Of a stretch of 13,788 bases of DNA, positions 1-7,133 are shown piece by piece. The stretch is from positions 1 to 13,788 of the forward strand of contig JBMFXG010000056.1 of the NCBI GenBank assembly GCA_049964535.1, in the 5' to 3' direction. Source of the DNA: JAJYZP01 sp049964535. Its GTDB lineage: Bacteria > Actinomycetota > Acidimicrobiia > Acidimicrobiales > Acidimicrobiaceae. The position numbers were made by a program, and so were the translations under genes. Below the pieces are notes generated by a model. That model searched no databases, was not told the origin of the DNA, and was given only the letters and a program-made list of their open reading frames with translations. How positions within the stretch are numbered: the first letter of the stretch is position 1; each line of letters begins with the position of its first letter.

Positions 1-351
1 CGATTCAGGTCGATAAAGGCGACTACCTCTGTCGTTTGATATTTGGACCTCTCCGCTCGAATGCGATGAAATCGAGGCCGCTCGAAGTATCTGCTTTGCA
101 CGTCTCAACTCGGCAACTTCACGTTCTAATTGCCGAGTACGGTCTTTCTCGTCTGTCGTCACACCCATCGTCGCTCCAGCGTTAATCTGAGCCTGACGAA
201 CCCAAACCCGAAGCGTCTCCGGTGTCATGGAAAGTTTCTGGGCAACTGACTGACAAGCCGCCCACTGCGATGCATACTCGCCCCGGTGATCAGTGACCAT
301 ACGTATTGCTCGGTCACGAACTTCGGGTGAGTACCTTTTTACAACTGCCAT
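1..351 (-). pseudogene. IS3-family transposase OrfA, probably frameshifted, 3' end outside window
   Basis: The minus-strand frame starts at ATG 349–351 (MAVVKRYSPEVRDRAIRMV) and is typical of IS3 OrfA. It has an N-terminal helix-turn-helix of the HTH_Tnp_1 type (PETLRVWVRQAQ, residues about 45–56) and a C-terminal leucine-zipper-like helix (REVAELRRAKQILRAASI). After AASI the family normally continues with an F-F/I-A stretch and a stop, with OrfB following in the -1 frame. Here that continuation (FIAFERRGPNIKRQR, then TAG at 23–25) lies in the -1 frame relative to the ORF, as if one T had been lost from the run at 69–71. OrfB-like residues lie in the remaining frame, which fits this reading. 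The ORF itself stays open to the window edge. OrfA normally binds the IS ends and supplies the N-terminal part of the OrfAB transposase; this copy is probably inactive. The frameshift is inferred from family pattern, not from an alignment. Confidence 0.65.
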
Positions 352-403
352 TGAAACTCCATCTCTCAAGATTAGGAGTCTCCACTATTCCCGGAGCGTA
401 TCA
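1..403 (-). mobile_element. IS3-family insertion sequence, left end, truncated by window edge
   Basis: The minus strand carries an IS3-type OrfA frame, and a second frame near the edge resembles the start of OrfB (VVAFIDLNR). About 50 bases upstream of the OrfA start, the minus strand reads TGATACGCTCCGGGAATAG. This begins with the TG usual for IS3 termini, so I place the element end near base 403 by inference. The other terminus lies outside the window, so inverted and direct repeats cannot be verified. The element ends about 80 bases from a tRNA-Leu gene. Confidence 0.6.
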
Positions 404-485
404 ATTTCTGTATTTGTGCTCCTCAGGACCCCTAACGTAGGCAGTTGTGCCGCTCTGAAGAGTGAGCTCCGTCGGTAACCCGGAG

Positions 486-569
486 TGGGCGAAGGGGGAC
501 TTGAACCCCCACATCCTTTCAGATACAGGAACCTGAATCCTGCGCGTCTACCAATTCCGCCATTCGCCC
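486..569 (-). tRNA. tRNA-Leu (anticodon CAG)
   Basis: The minus strand folds into a class II tRNA of 84 nt. The 7-bp acceptor stem GGGCGAA/TTCGCCC is followed by discriminator A. The D-arm contains GGTAGACGC. The anticodon stem CAGGA/TCCTG encloses loop TTCAGGT with anticodon CAG, there is a long variable arm, and the T-arm is GGGGG-TTCAAGT-CCCCC. The long variable arm and anticodon identify leucine. No CCA is encoded after the discriminator base, so the CCA end must be added by the nucleotidyltransferase. The gene is divergent from fhaA, and an AT-rich TTATAA at 575–580 lies just upstream. Confidence 0.95.
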
Positions 570-600
570 GGCCCTTATAAGTTAGCGCCTCAGCAGGGGT

Positions 601-622
601 GAGTCAGCTATATTGGCTACTC
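601..622 (+). promoter_or_regulatory. Possible -10 box and small stem-loop upstream of fhaA operon
   Basis: TATATT at 609–614 matches the -10 consensus at five of six positions, 44 bases before the fhaA start. No convincing -35 was found at 16–18 bases. The box sits in the loop of an imperfect inverted repeat (GAGT-c-AGC at 601–608, GCTACTC at 616–622), which could be an operator. It is the only candidate seen in the 88-base gap between the tRNA and the operon. Confidence 0.25.
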
Positions 623-657
623 AGCCGAATTGCCGAGGTGGGGGCTAGGGTTGTGGT

Positions 658-1317
658 GTGGGCCTAGAAGCTTTTGAGAGACGAGTAGAAGGCATTGTTG
701 AGTCGATGTTTTCTCGAGCGGCCAAGAGGGGGGTCGAGCCGGTCGAATTGGGACGTCGCATGGTTCGCGAGGCCGAGCGGGCTAAGAAATTCTCGGTCAA
801 TGCTGAATTAATCCCTAACGTTTTCGGATTTCATCTATCACCTGCCGATTTCCTCGAGCTACAGCCGATCGCTAACGATGTTTTAGCCGAGCTCCGAAAG
901 TTACTTGCGGAGACTGCGAGTGAACGTGGGTATCGTTTTGTTGGTCCGACGAGTGTTGAGTTCGTAGAAGATCGAGGTCAGCGCAATGGCGCGGTGTACG
1001 TAGAGAGTTCTTTCGTTGCCGGTGAGAGCCATGAACTGCGACCGACCTTGATGCTGCCGGAGGGCCAGAAGATCCGACTTGATGAGCACGAGTTTACGAT
1101 TGGTAGGCTTCCGAGCTGTTCACTCATTATCGATGATGCTAAAGTATCGAGGTCGCATGCGGTTGTGACTATTGTCGATGGAGTTGGTTATCTTCGAGAC
1201 CTGTCGTCGACAAATGGAACGTTCGTAAATGGGCAGAGAGTGACGAATGGGTTATCACTCAAACCTGGAGATGAAATACGAGTGGGAAGCTCCACGCTGA
1301 CGTACTTACTTGAATAG
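658..1317 (+). CDS. fhaA: FhaA-like protein: DUF3662 domain plus C-terminal FHA domain
   Basis: This cytoplasmic adaptor reads phosphothreonines made by the PASTA kinase. In mycobacteria FhaA binds phosphorylated MviN/MurJ and helps control peptidoglycan precursor export. The N-terminus (about residues 1–115, starting GLEAFERRVEGIVESMF) matches DUF3662. The FHA domain (about 130–217) shows the binding-loop residues GR (149–150), SRSH (164–167) and STNGTFVNG (184–192). The protein has 219 residues against roughly 527 in M. tuberculosis FhaA, because the long disordered linker between the two domains is almost absent. The start is GTG with a weak AGGG at 647–650; no better in-frame start places DUF3662 correctly. 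It is the first gene of the operon, with fhaB 6 bases downstream. Identity is secure from domain order and position. Confidence 0.9.
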   Translation: MGLEAFERRVEGIVESMFSRAAKRGVEPVELGRRMVREAERAKKFSVNAELIPNVFGFHLSPADFLELQPIANDVLAELRKLLAETASERGYRFVGPTSVEFVEDRGQRNGAVYVESSFVAGESHELRPTLMLPEGQKIRLDEHEFTIGRLPSCSLIIDDAKVSRSHAVVTIVDGVGYLRDLSSTNGTFVNGQRVTNGLSLKPGDEIRVGSSTLTYLLE

Positions 1318-1323
1318 GCCACT

Positions 1324-1851
1324 TTGCCACTACCGATACTCGAGTTATCCAAATATCTCCTCATCGGGATCATATGGCTCATCTTTTTTCGCATCGTACG
1401 TGCGATCTGGGTGGAGGTTCGCCTCCGAACAGATTCGGCGGGTACTCCTCGAACACAGCCCGGAGCGACGGAGGGCAACCCTGTTCGAATGACCGTCACG
1501 GGGCGAGGCGCTCCCTTAGTTTCAGACGGGGGCGGTGGATCCACTCGAACTTCGGTCTCTACGCTGACGCTTCGATGCAAGGAGGGACCTTGTCGAGGCC
1601 TGGAGTTCGTCATCGATGGGCACGGTACGATCGGTAGATCCCAAGATGCAACCATCTCCGTAGCGAGTGATTCGTTTGCTTCATCGTTGCACGCTCGTAT
1701 CTCTGTGGACGCACGTGGTGCCCATATCGAGGACCTCGGTTCTACAAACGGCACGCGCGTCAATCATGAGCTGATTCAAGGCTCTACTAGCCTCTCAGTC
1801 AATGACCTTATCTCCCTTGGGAAGAGCGTCTTTCAGGTTGTATCGCTATGA
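1324..1851 (+). CDS. fhaB: FhaB/FipA-like protein: membrane anchor plus FHA domain
   Basis: This is the second FHA protein of the cluster. Mycobacterial FhaB (FipA) links kinase signalling to division and wall proteins. An N-terminal transmembrane helix (about residues 11–30, YLLIGIIWLIFFRIVRAIWV) is followed by a short linker and an FHA domain (about 82–173) with GRS (104–106), SSLH (120–123) and STNGTRVN (140–147). The length of 175 residues is close to the usual 150–160. Only a TTG start at 1324 retains the membrane helix, and the family architecture requires that helix, so I accept TTG despite a poor ribosome-binding site. The gene overlaps pstP by 4 bases (ATGA), suggesting translational coupling. 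The FHA ligand residues look intact, so phosphothreonine binding is expected but is inferred. Confidence 0.88.
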   Translation: MPLPILELSKYLLIGIIWLIFFRIVRAIWVEVRLRTDSAGTPRTQPGATEGNPVRMTVTGRGAPLVSDGGGGSTRTSVSTLTLRCKEGPCRGLEFVIDGHGTIGRSQDATISVASDSFASSLHARISVDARGAHIEDLGSTNGTRVNHELIQGSTSLSVNDLISLGKSVFQVVSL

Positions 1852-3143
1852 GACTCGAGTGGGGGATTTCAAGCGATCGCGGCATGGTCCGGGGCCTCAA
1901 CCAAGACTCCGTTATGGCCAATGGCTCCGTCTTCGCCGTTGCCGATGGGATGGGTGGTCACGTTGGAGGCGAGATTGCTTCTCGTATTGCAATCGATCAG
2001 ATCGAAGCCCATGAGGAGGATCAGGCGAGTGGCTGGTTCGATAGCGTCTTCGCCGATGCCAATGCCGCTATCTTGCGTGAGGCACAGCGAGCGTCCGAGC
2101 TGCACGGTATGGGCACTACCCTTACCGCTGCGTATTTTCACGGAAGTGGCGATGAACCGTTTTTTACGGTCCAAAGTATCGGAGACTCTCGCGCTTATCT
2201 TTGGACCGAGGGCGTGCTCCACCAGATAACGGACGACCACACCTATGTGCGAGAACTCATTCGTAACGGTTCGATCTCTGAAGACGAAGGCCTCCACCAC
2301 AGGGGAAGACACATCCTGACGAGGGCCCTTGGGCGGGAGGAGTCACTTGAGGTCGATACCTTTACGGTGAGAGTACAAGGTGGAGACAGGTTGTTGCTCT
2401 GTTCTGACGGGCTGTATAACCACGTGACCGACTCAACTCTTGGATCGATTCTGGGTTCAGATCGATCGGGCCAAGAGATGGCAGATAAGCTCGTGAATCT
2501 CGCAAATGAAGATGGTGGTAGTGACAATATCTCAGTCATTGTCGTTCGAATCTTCTCTGACGGGGAAGGTGAAGGACTACACCGCCGATCCGCTCAGCAT
2601 CTTCTTGGGGAGTCTGGCGGTCGTTCCGAGTCGACCTCGAGTGGCGTTAGCGGTAAGGTTCGCGTCAATCCAATCGCTCGGGGACCGGTGTTGGCGTCGA
2701 TTCCCAGACCGCTCGATCGAAAGGCGGTTGGTGGTCGAGCCAAGATTGTGACCGTTCGAGTGGTCTCCTTCATGACCGTTCTCCTTCTGTTTGCTCTTGC
2801 GGTTGGACTGCTCGTCAACGACTACGCACACCATGCATACTTCGTGGATATTAAAGGTGATCATGTGGTGATCTACCAGGGCCATCCCGGCGGAGTGTTA
2901 TGGTTTCAACCCAAATTAGTAGTGACGACTGCGCTGAGTACCTCGTCGTTGAATCAAGCTCAGCGTGGCGTTCTCGAAGCCAAGGTCGAAGAGCCAACGC
3001 TTGGAGCGGCCCAGACCTACCTGCGCAATTTAAAGCACGATCTCTCGCTTGAGAAGAAGGCAAAGACGGTAACAACACCGTCGACGACCTCGACCACTTC
3101 GACGACGCAAGCGTCGTCATCGACAACGACTGGATCAGGCTGA
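1848..3143 (+). CDS. pstP: PP2C-family Ser/Thr protein phosphatase PstP, membrane-bound
   Basis: PstP removes phosphates from PknB and its substrates using two divalent metals. The catalytic domain (residues 1–235) shows the PP2C motifs in order: SDRGMVRGLNQDS (9–21), VADGMGGHVGGE (31–42, metal ligand D33), GMGTT (87–91), IGDSRAY (111–117), LLCSDGL (183–189, D187) and DNISVIVV (226–233, D226). A juxtamembrane linker (about 236–300) leads to one transmembrane helix (about 302–323). An outer segment of about 85 residues follows (AYFVDIKGDHVVIYQGHPGG), as in mycobacterial PstP, and then a Thr/Ser-rich tail (407–431). It starts inside the fhaB stop (ATGA) and shares one base with the pbpA start. 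In other actinobacteria rodA usually lies between pstP and pbpA; there is no room for it here. Confidence 0.95.
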   Translation: MRLEWGISSDRGMVRGLNQDSVMANGSVFAVADGMGGHVGGEIASRIAIDQIEAHEEDQASGWFDSVFADANAAILREAQRASELHGMGTTLTAAYFHGSGDEPFFTVQSIGDSRAYLWTEGVLHQITDDHTYVRELIRNGSISEDEGLHHRGRHILTRALGREESLEVDTFTVRVQGGDRLLLCSDGLYNHVTDSTLGSILGSDRSGQEMADKLVNLANEDGGSDNISVIVVRIFSDGEGEGLHRRSAQHLLGESGGRSESTSSGVSGKVRVNPIARGPVLASIPRPLDRKAVGGRAKIVTVRVVSFMTVLLLFALAVGLLVNDYAHHAYFVDIKGDHVVIYQGHPGGVLWFQPKLVVTTALSTSSLNQAQRGVLEAKVEEPTLGAAQTYLRNLKHDLSLEKKAKTVTTPSTTSTTSTTQASSSTTTGSG

Positions 3144-4612
3144 TGCGCCGTCGGATGTTCAGTGTTGCGGTAATGCTGCTCGTTGCCTTTGGGATACTCT
3201 TTTTCCAGCTCAATAACTTGCAGATCGTGCAGGCCAAGAAGTTAGCGACCGCACCTGGTAACTCTCGGGCGATAACGAGCATCTTCTCGTTGCCGAGAGG
3301 GCCGATCGTGACCTCAGACGGTGCCGTCATGGCTGAGACAGTTCCTGCGAAAAACGTCTATCACTATCAGCGGATCTATCCGGCTGGATCTCTCTACGCT
3401 ACCGTGACCGGCTACGACTCTATCATTTACGGACAGTCCGGAATTGAGGCCGCCTACAACTCCTACCTGCAGGGGCATCAACGAGCAATCAGGTCCTTCT
3501 CTGATCTCTTTAAGTCCAAGATGGTCACCGATACGGTGGTCACGACGATCAATTCGACCCTCCAGAAGGTAGCAACTACGGCTCTTGGATCGCTGCACGG
3601 TGCGGTCGTAGCGCTCGATCCGACCACTGGATCGATTGAGGCCTTGGTCTCCACGCCCAGTTACAGTCCGGCTCCGCTCGCATCGCCGAGCGGGACGGTG
3701 GAGCACCAGGCTTGGACGAGCGATATCGCCGGCCCGACGCCGCCGCTGCAAGATATTGCGATCTCGCGTGCCTATCCGCCGGGATCTACCTTCAAAATCG
3801 TTACCACCTCCGCTGTGTATGACCACGATCCATCGCTTGCGACGAAGAACTACCCGGTAGCTACTCAGATCGCGCTACCGCTCACCACTCATAAGCTCCA
3901 TAACTACGCCTATGAACCCTGCGGTGGAACGATGCCCGTTCTGCTTCAGGTCTCCTGTGACACGGGCTACGCTCAAATCGGCCTCTCCTTAGGAGCGTCG
4001 AATCTCGCTACCGAGGCCAATGCATTCGGGTTTAACTCCACGCCTCCCCTCGACATCTCTGGTGCTGCGGCATCGAGCTTCCCTCCGGTCTCGTTCTTCA
4101 ACCAGAACCTACCGCAGCTCGCCTTCTCCGCTATTGGACAGGGAAACGTCAGTGCGACTCCGCTCCAGATGGCGCTGGTTGCATCGGCAATCGCTGATCA
4201 TGGGACGATCATGACCCCACATCTTCTCTCTCATATCATTGGCTCACAGGGTCAGATCGTTACGAGTTACGAGGCGCATCCATGGAAGGTCGCTACGTCA
4301 CCGGAGACTGCTGCCCAGGTGACCACACTCATGGCAGGGGTTGTGAACGGTGGAACGGCTCAAGATATTGCTATCCCTGGAGTCAAAATTGCCGCAAAGA
4401 CCGGTACTGCGCAGTTTAACTTGGGTACCACGTCTACTTCGACGGGTCAATCTGATAACTGGATGATTGCCTTTGCTCCCGCTCAGGCACCGCAGATAGC
4501 CGTTGCCGTTGTGGTGCCAGCACAGAGCGGTCTGAGCGCAAATCCGACAGGTGCTGCATATGCAGGTCCTATTGTCAAAGCCGTTCTACAAGCGGCACTT
4601 GGTTTAAAGTAG
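3143..4612 (+). CDS. pbpA: Class B penicillin-binding protein PbpA (D,D-transpeptidase)
   Basis: This membrane-anchored transpeptidase cross-links peptidoglycan during growth and septation. One N-terminal signal-anchor helix spans about residues 6–24. An N-terminal pedestal follows, then the transpeptidase domain (about 150–485). The active site shows S215-T-F-K218 (nucleophile Ser215) and K419-T-G421. The middle motif reads S271-C-D273 instead of the usual SxN. The length of 489 residues matches M. tuberculosis PbpA (491). The start codon ATG shares its A with the pstP stop (TGATG), so translation is probably coupled, and pknB follows after 12 bases. Mycobacterial PbpA is phosphorylated by PknB, which fits the placement. 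Its usual glycosyltransferase partner RodA is not encoded beside it. Confidence 0.94.
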   Translation: MRRRMFSVAVMLLVAFGILFFQLNNLQIVQAKKLATAPGNSRAITSIFSLPRGPIVTSDGAVMAETVPAKNVYHYQRIYPAGSLYATVTGYDSIIYGQSGIEAAYNSYLQGHQRAIRSFSDLFKSKMVTDTVVTTINSTLQKVATTALGSLHGAVVALDPTTGSIEALVSTPSYSPAPLASPSGTVEHQAWTSDIAGPTPPLQDIAISRAYPPGSTFKIVTTSAVYDHDPSLATKNYPVATQIALPLTTHKLHNYAYEPCGGTMPVLLQVSCDTGYAQIGLSLGASNLATEANAFGFNSTPPLDISGAAASSFPPVSFFNQNLPQLAFSAIGQGNVSATPLQMALVASAIADHGTIMTPHLLSHIIGSQGQIVTSYEAHPWKVATSPETAAQVTTLMAGVVNGGTAQDIAIPGVKIAAKTGTAQFNLGTTSTSTGQSDNWMIAFAPAQAPQIAVAVVVPAQSGLSANPTGAAYAGPIVKAVLQAALGLK

Positions 4613-4624
4613 AGAGGCCGAGCT

Positions 4625-6421
4625 ATGGATACAGTTTCAGACAGAGCTTATGGTTCTCGGTATGAACCGATCGAGAAGATCGCGCGTGGCGGAATGGCCG
4701 ATGTCTATCGAGCTCGCGATACCTTGTTGGATCGCCCGGTGGCGCTGAAGGTGCTCTTCCCCGAGCTCAGCGTCAATGATGCGTTTGTGGAGCGGTTTCG
4801 GCGAGAGGCTCAGGCGGCCGCCAATCTCTCCCAGTCGAACATCGTCTCTGTCTTCGATTGGGGTCGAGATCACGGCACGTACTTCATCGTTATGGAGCTT
4901 GTGACGGGATCAACCCTTGCTCAGAGGATTCGTGCCGCAGCACCACTCCCAGTAGCTGAGGTCGCGTCGGTAGGCGCAGACGTGGCAGGAGCGCTGGCGT
5001 TTGCTCATCGGCACGGTGTGGTGCACCGAGATATCAAGCCTTCGAACGTGTTGATTACAACCGAGGGCGATGTGAAGGTCGCTGACTTTGGTATCGCGCG
5101 CGCTGTCACCTCCGAGGGAGACCTAACTCAGACCGGTTCGGTCCTCGGCACCGCTTCGTATATCTCACCGGAGCAAGCCCAGGGTGGGAGTCTGGATGGT
5201 CGCAGCGACGTGTACTCACTTGGGATCGTCATGTACGAGATGGCGACGGGAGTGCCGCCTTTCACGGGAGACTCTCCACTGGCAATAGCCTTCAAGCACG
5301 TCAAGGACCCGTTGCCACTGCCAAGCTCGATTGAGCCCTCGATCCCATCGGATCTTGAGGCGGTGATCGTCCGATGTCTTGCGAAGGACCCAAACGATCG
5401 TTACGGAACCGCCAGCGCTCTACGAGCGGATCTCTTGCGCTTTAGTCAGGGCCGGGCGGTGGAGGCAGCGATACTCGCCGACCGTACTGCGGTGCGGGTT
5501 CCCCCTCAGTATCGTGATCTGGCCGCCGATCCCACGGTTGCGATTCCGCTTAATACGACTGAGGAGCCGACAAAGGGTTCTCGTAGAGGTTGGATTGTAG
5601 CGCTGGTGGTTGCGGTCATCGTAGCGGCAATCGCAGGTTTCGTCCTGGTCGGCTCGGCAACTGGACTCTTCTCTACGGCGACCGCCACGACTGCTGCTCC
5701 GCAGCTCGTCTCGGTTCCCTCAGTGACCGGCCTCAGTCAATCCAGTGCGATTCACAATCTCAATCGACTTGGCCTGAAACATCAGGTTCATAGTGTTCGT
5801 AACTCGGCGAAGTCTGGAACGGTGGTCGGTCAGAATCCTCAGTCAGGTACGTCGCTGAAGAAAGGATCATCGGTGACCTTGACGGTCTCGTCGGGGCCAT
5901 CGCTCGTCTCGGTGCCGAAGGTAACACAGGAGAACATCTCGGTCGCCGAGAATACGCTCTTGAGTCTCGGCTTCAATGTAACCACGAACTACGTCTCGAA
6001 CTCCAAGGCCTCTTCTGGAACAGTTATTGCACAGTCTCCGCCTTCAGGGACATCACAGCCCGCAAGGTCGACGATAACGTTGACGGTCTCAAACGGACCA
6101 ACAACGGTCCAGGTACCGAACGTGGTCGGTGATCTCATCTCTCAGGCTGCCAATACGCTCTCCTCGAATCACCTGACCGTTGGTACGGTGACATCGAAGG
6201 CCTCATCTCAGCCTGCTAATACCGTGCTGTCCCAGAGCCCAGCGGCCCAGGGGCTGGTTCCAGTCAACACCAGCGTCAATCTCGTGATATCGAGTGGAAC
6301 CTCCTCGACTACGACCTCAACCACGCAGCCAACGACGACCTCGACTACGACCTCAACCACGCAGCCAACGACGACCTCGACTACGACCTCAACCACGCAG
6401 CCGGGGCCACCTGGCGGATGA
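4625..6421 (+). CDS. pknB: Transmembrane Ser/Thr protein kinase PknB with three PASTA domains
   Basis: This Hanks-type kinase senses peptidoglycan fragments or lipid II outside and phosphorylates wall and division proteins inside. The kinase domain (about residues 13–275) shows the glycine loop (IARGGMADVY, 19–28), K42, HRDIKPSN (134–141, D136), DFG (154–156) and SPEQ (181–184). The activation-loop threonines T168 and T170 correspond to the autophosphorylation sites of mycobacterial PknB. A juxtamembrane segment leads to a transmembrane helix (about 324–342), followed by three PASTA repeats (about 363–424, 429–491, 496–558); M. tuberculosis PknB has four. The last 40 residues are a Thr/Ser/Pro/Gln low-complexity tail encoded by a 36-base tandem repeat. 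GAGAGG at 4612–4617 supports the ATG start. It is the last gene of the operon; the sister kinase pknA, usual between pbpA and pknB, is absent. Confidence 0.96.
   Translation: MDTVSDRAYGSRYEPIEKIARGGMADVYRARDTLLDRPVALKVLFPELSVNDAFVERFRREAQAAANLSQSNIVSVFDWGRDHGTYFIVMELVTGSTLAQRIRAAAPLPVAEVASVGADVAGALAFAHRHGVVHRDIKPSNVLITTEGDVKVADFGIARAVTSEGDLTQTGSVLGTASYISPEQAQGGSLDGRSDVYSLGIVMYEMATGVPPFTGDSPLAIAFKHVKDPLPLPSSIEPSIPSDLEAVIVRCLAKDPNDRYGTASALRADLLRFSQGRAVEAAILADRTAVRVPPQYRDLAADPTVAIPLNTTEEPTKGSRRGWIVALVVAVIVAAIAGFVLVGSATGLFSTATATTAAPQLVSVPSVTGLSQSSAIHNLNRLGLKHQVHSVRNSAKSGTVVGQNPQSGTSLKKGSSVTLTVSSGPSLVSVPKVTQENISVAENTLLSLGFNVTTNYVSNSKASSGTVIAQSPPSGTSQPARSTITLTVSNGPTTVQVPNVVGDLISQAANTLSSNHLTVGTVTSKASSQPANTVLSQSPAAQGLVPVNTSVNLVISSGTSSTTTSTTQPTTTSTTTSTTQPTTTSTTTSTTQPGPPGG
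6312..6403 (+). repeat. 36-base in-frame tandem repeat in the pknB C-terminal tail
   Basis: Two identical 36-base units (6312–6347, 6348–6383) are followed by a partial third copy (6384–6403). Each unit encodes the 12 residues TTSTTQPTTTST. Because the unit is a multiple of three, gain or loss of copies keeps the frame and only changes the length of the extracytoplasmic tail after the last PASTA domain. The array is a likely site of strand-slippage variation. Confidence 0.9.
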
Positions 6422-6474
6422 CGCGAGTTGGTCGATGAACGCTCAGTTGCTGCTGACGCAGAGACGACGAGTCG

Positions 6475-7077
6475 CTAGTTCGCCGTGTTTTGGTCTCGGC
6501 GATCTGGATAGCCGAGGAGGAAGTTCTGGATCATCTGATGACCGTGCTCGCTCAAGACGGACTCGGGGTGAAACTGGGTCGACTCGATCAGGTGCTGGCG
6601 ATGGCGCAGGCCCATCACCTCGCCGTCTTCACTCGTAGCACTGACCTCAAGATCAGGGGAGAGTGTACTTGGATTGACGACTAGGGAGTGGTATCTCGTG
6701 GCGATAGATGGGCTAGGTATCGTTGAGAAAACTCCCGTGCCATCGTGGCGAATGGTGGAGGTCTTGCCGTGCATGACTGTGGTTGCCGCTTCTACGTGAG
6801 CTCCGTAGGCGAACCCCAGGCACTGGAGTCCAAGACAGACGCCGAGGGTTGGAACATCGCAACAGACGGTCTTTAAGAGCTCCACCGCTAGCGTCGCATC
6901 GCGTGGATGTCCTGGTCCTGGTGAGAGGAGGATGCGGTCTGGTTGCAGGTCCTTGACTTGGGAGGCGGTGATTGCATCGCTGCGATAGACGATGGGGTCG
7001 CCACCGAGCTCGCCGATGTACTGAACTAAGTTGTAGACGAACGAATCGAAATTGTCGATCACGACGACTCTAGTCAT
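6475..7077 (-). CDS. trpG: Glutamine amidotransferase, anthranilate/4-amino-4-deoxychorismate synthase component II (TrpG/PabA)
   Basis: This subunit releases ammonia from glutamine and passes it to TrpE or PabB for tryptophan or folate synthesis. It is a single class I GATase domain of 200 residues. It shows VVVIDNFDSFVYNLVQY at the start, the oxyanion strand LLSPGPGHP (50–58), nucleophile C81 in GVCLGLQC, MHGKTS (102–107), RYHSLVV (128–134) and H170/E172 in TQFHPES. The residue after CLG is Leu where the family normally has His (CLGHQ). AAAGG about 10 bases upstream supports the ATG start. It is convergent with pknB, with 53 bases between stops, and divergent from crgA. trpG holds the same position in mycobacteria. 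No TrpE/PabB partner is in the window, so the pathway (Trp, folate or both) cannot be decided. Confidence 0.93.
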   Translation of the reverse strand: MTRVVVIDNFDSFVYNLVQYIGELGGDPIVYRSDAITASQVKDLQPDRILLSPGPGHPRDATLAVELLKTVCCDVPTLGVCLGLQCLGFAYGAHVEAATTVMHGKTSTIRHDGTGVFSTIPSPSIATRYHSLVVNPSTLSPDLEVSATSEDGEVMGLRHRQHLIESTQFHPESVLSEHGHQMIQNFLLGYPDRRDQNTAN

Positions 7078-7133
7078 GGATCTCTACCTTTGGGTCTTGG
7101 ATCGGTGTGTGCTCAACTACGATAGCTAATGCA

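Noticed and set aside
1681..1695. FhaB FHA motif SSLH instead of SSRH as a loss of function
   Set aside because: The residues that matter most in the SxxH pattern, Ser120 and His123, are present, as are GR and NG, so binding is probably retained.
1188..1763. 191-residue minus-strand ORF opposite fhaA/fhaB
   Set aside because: It is antisense to two well-supported FHA genes, with a low-complexity Arg/Ser-rich translation and no recognisable domain.
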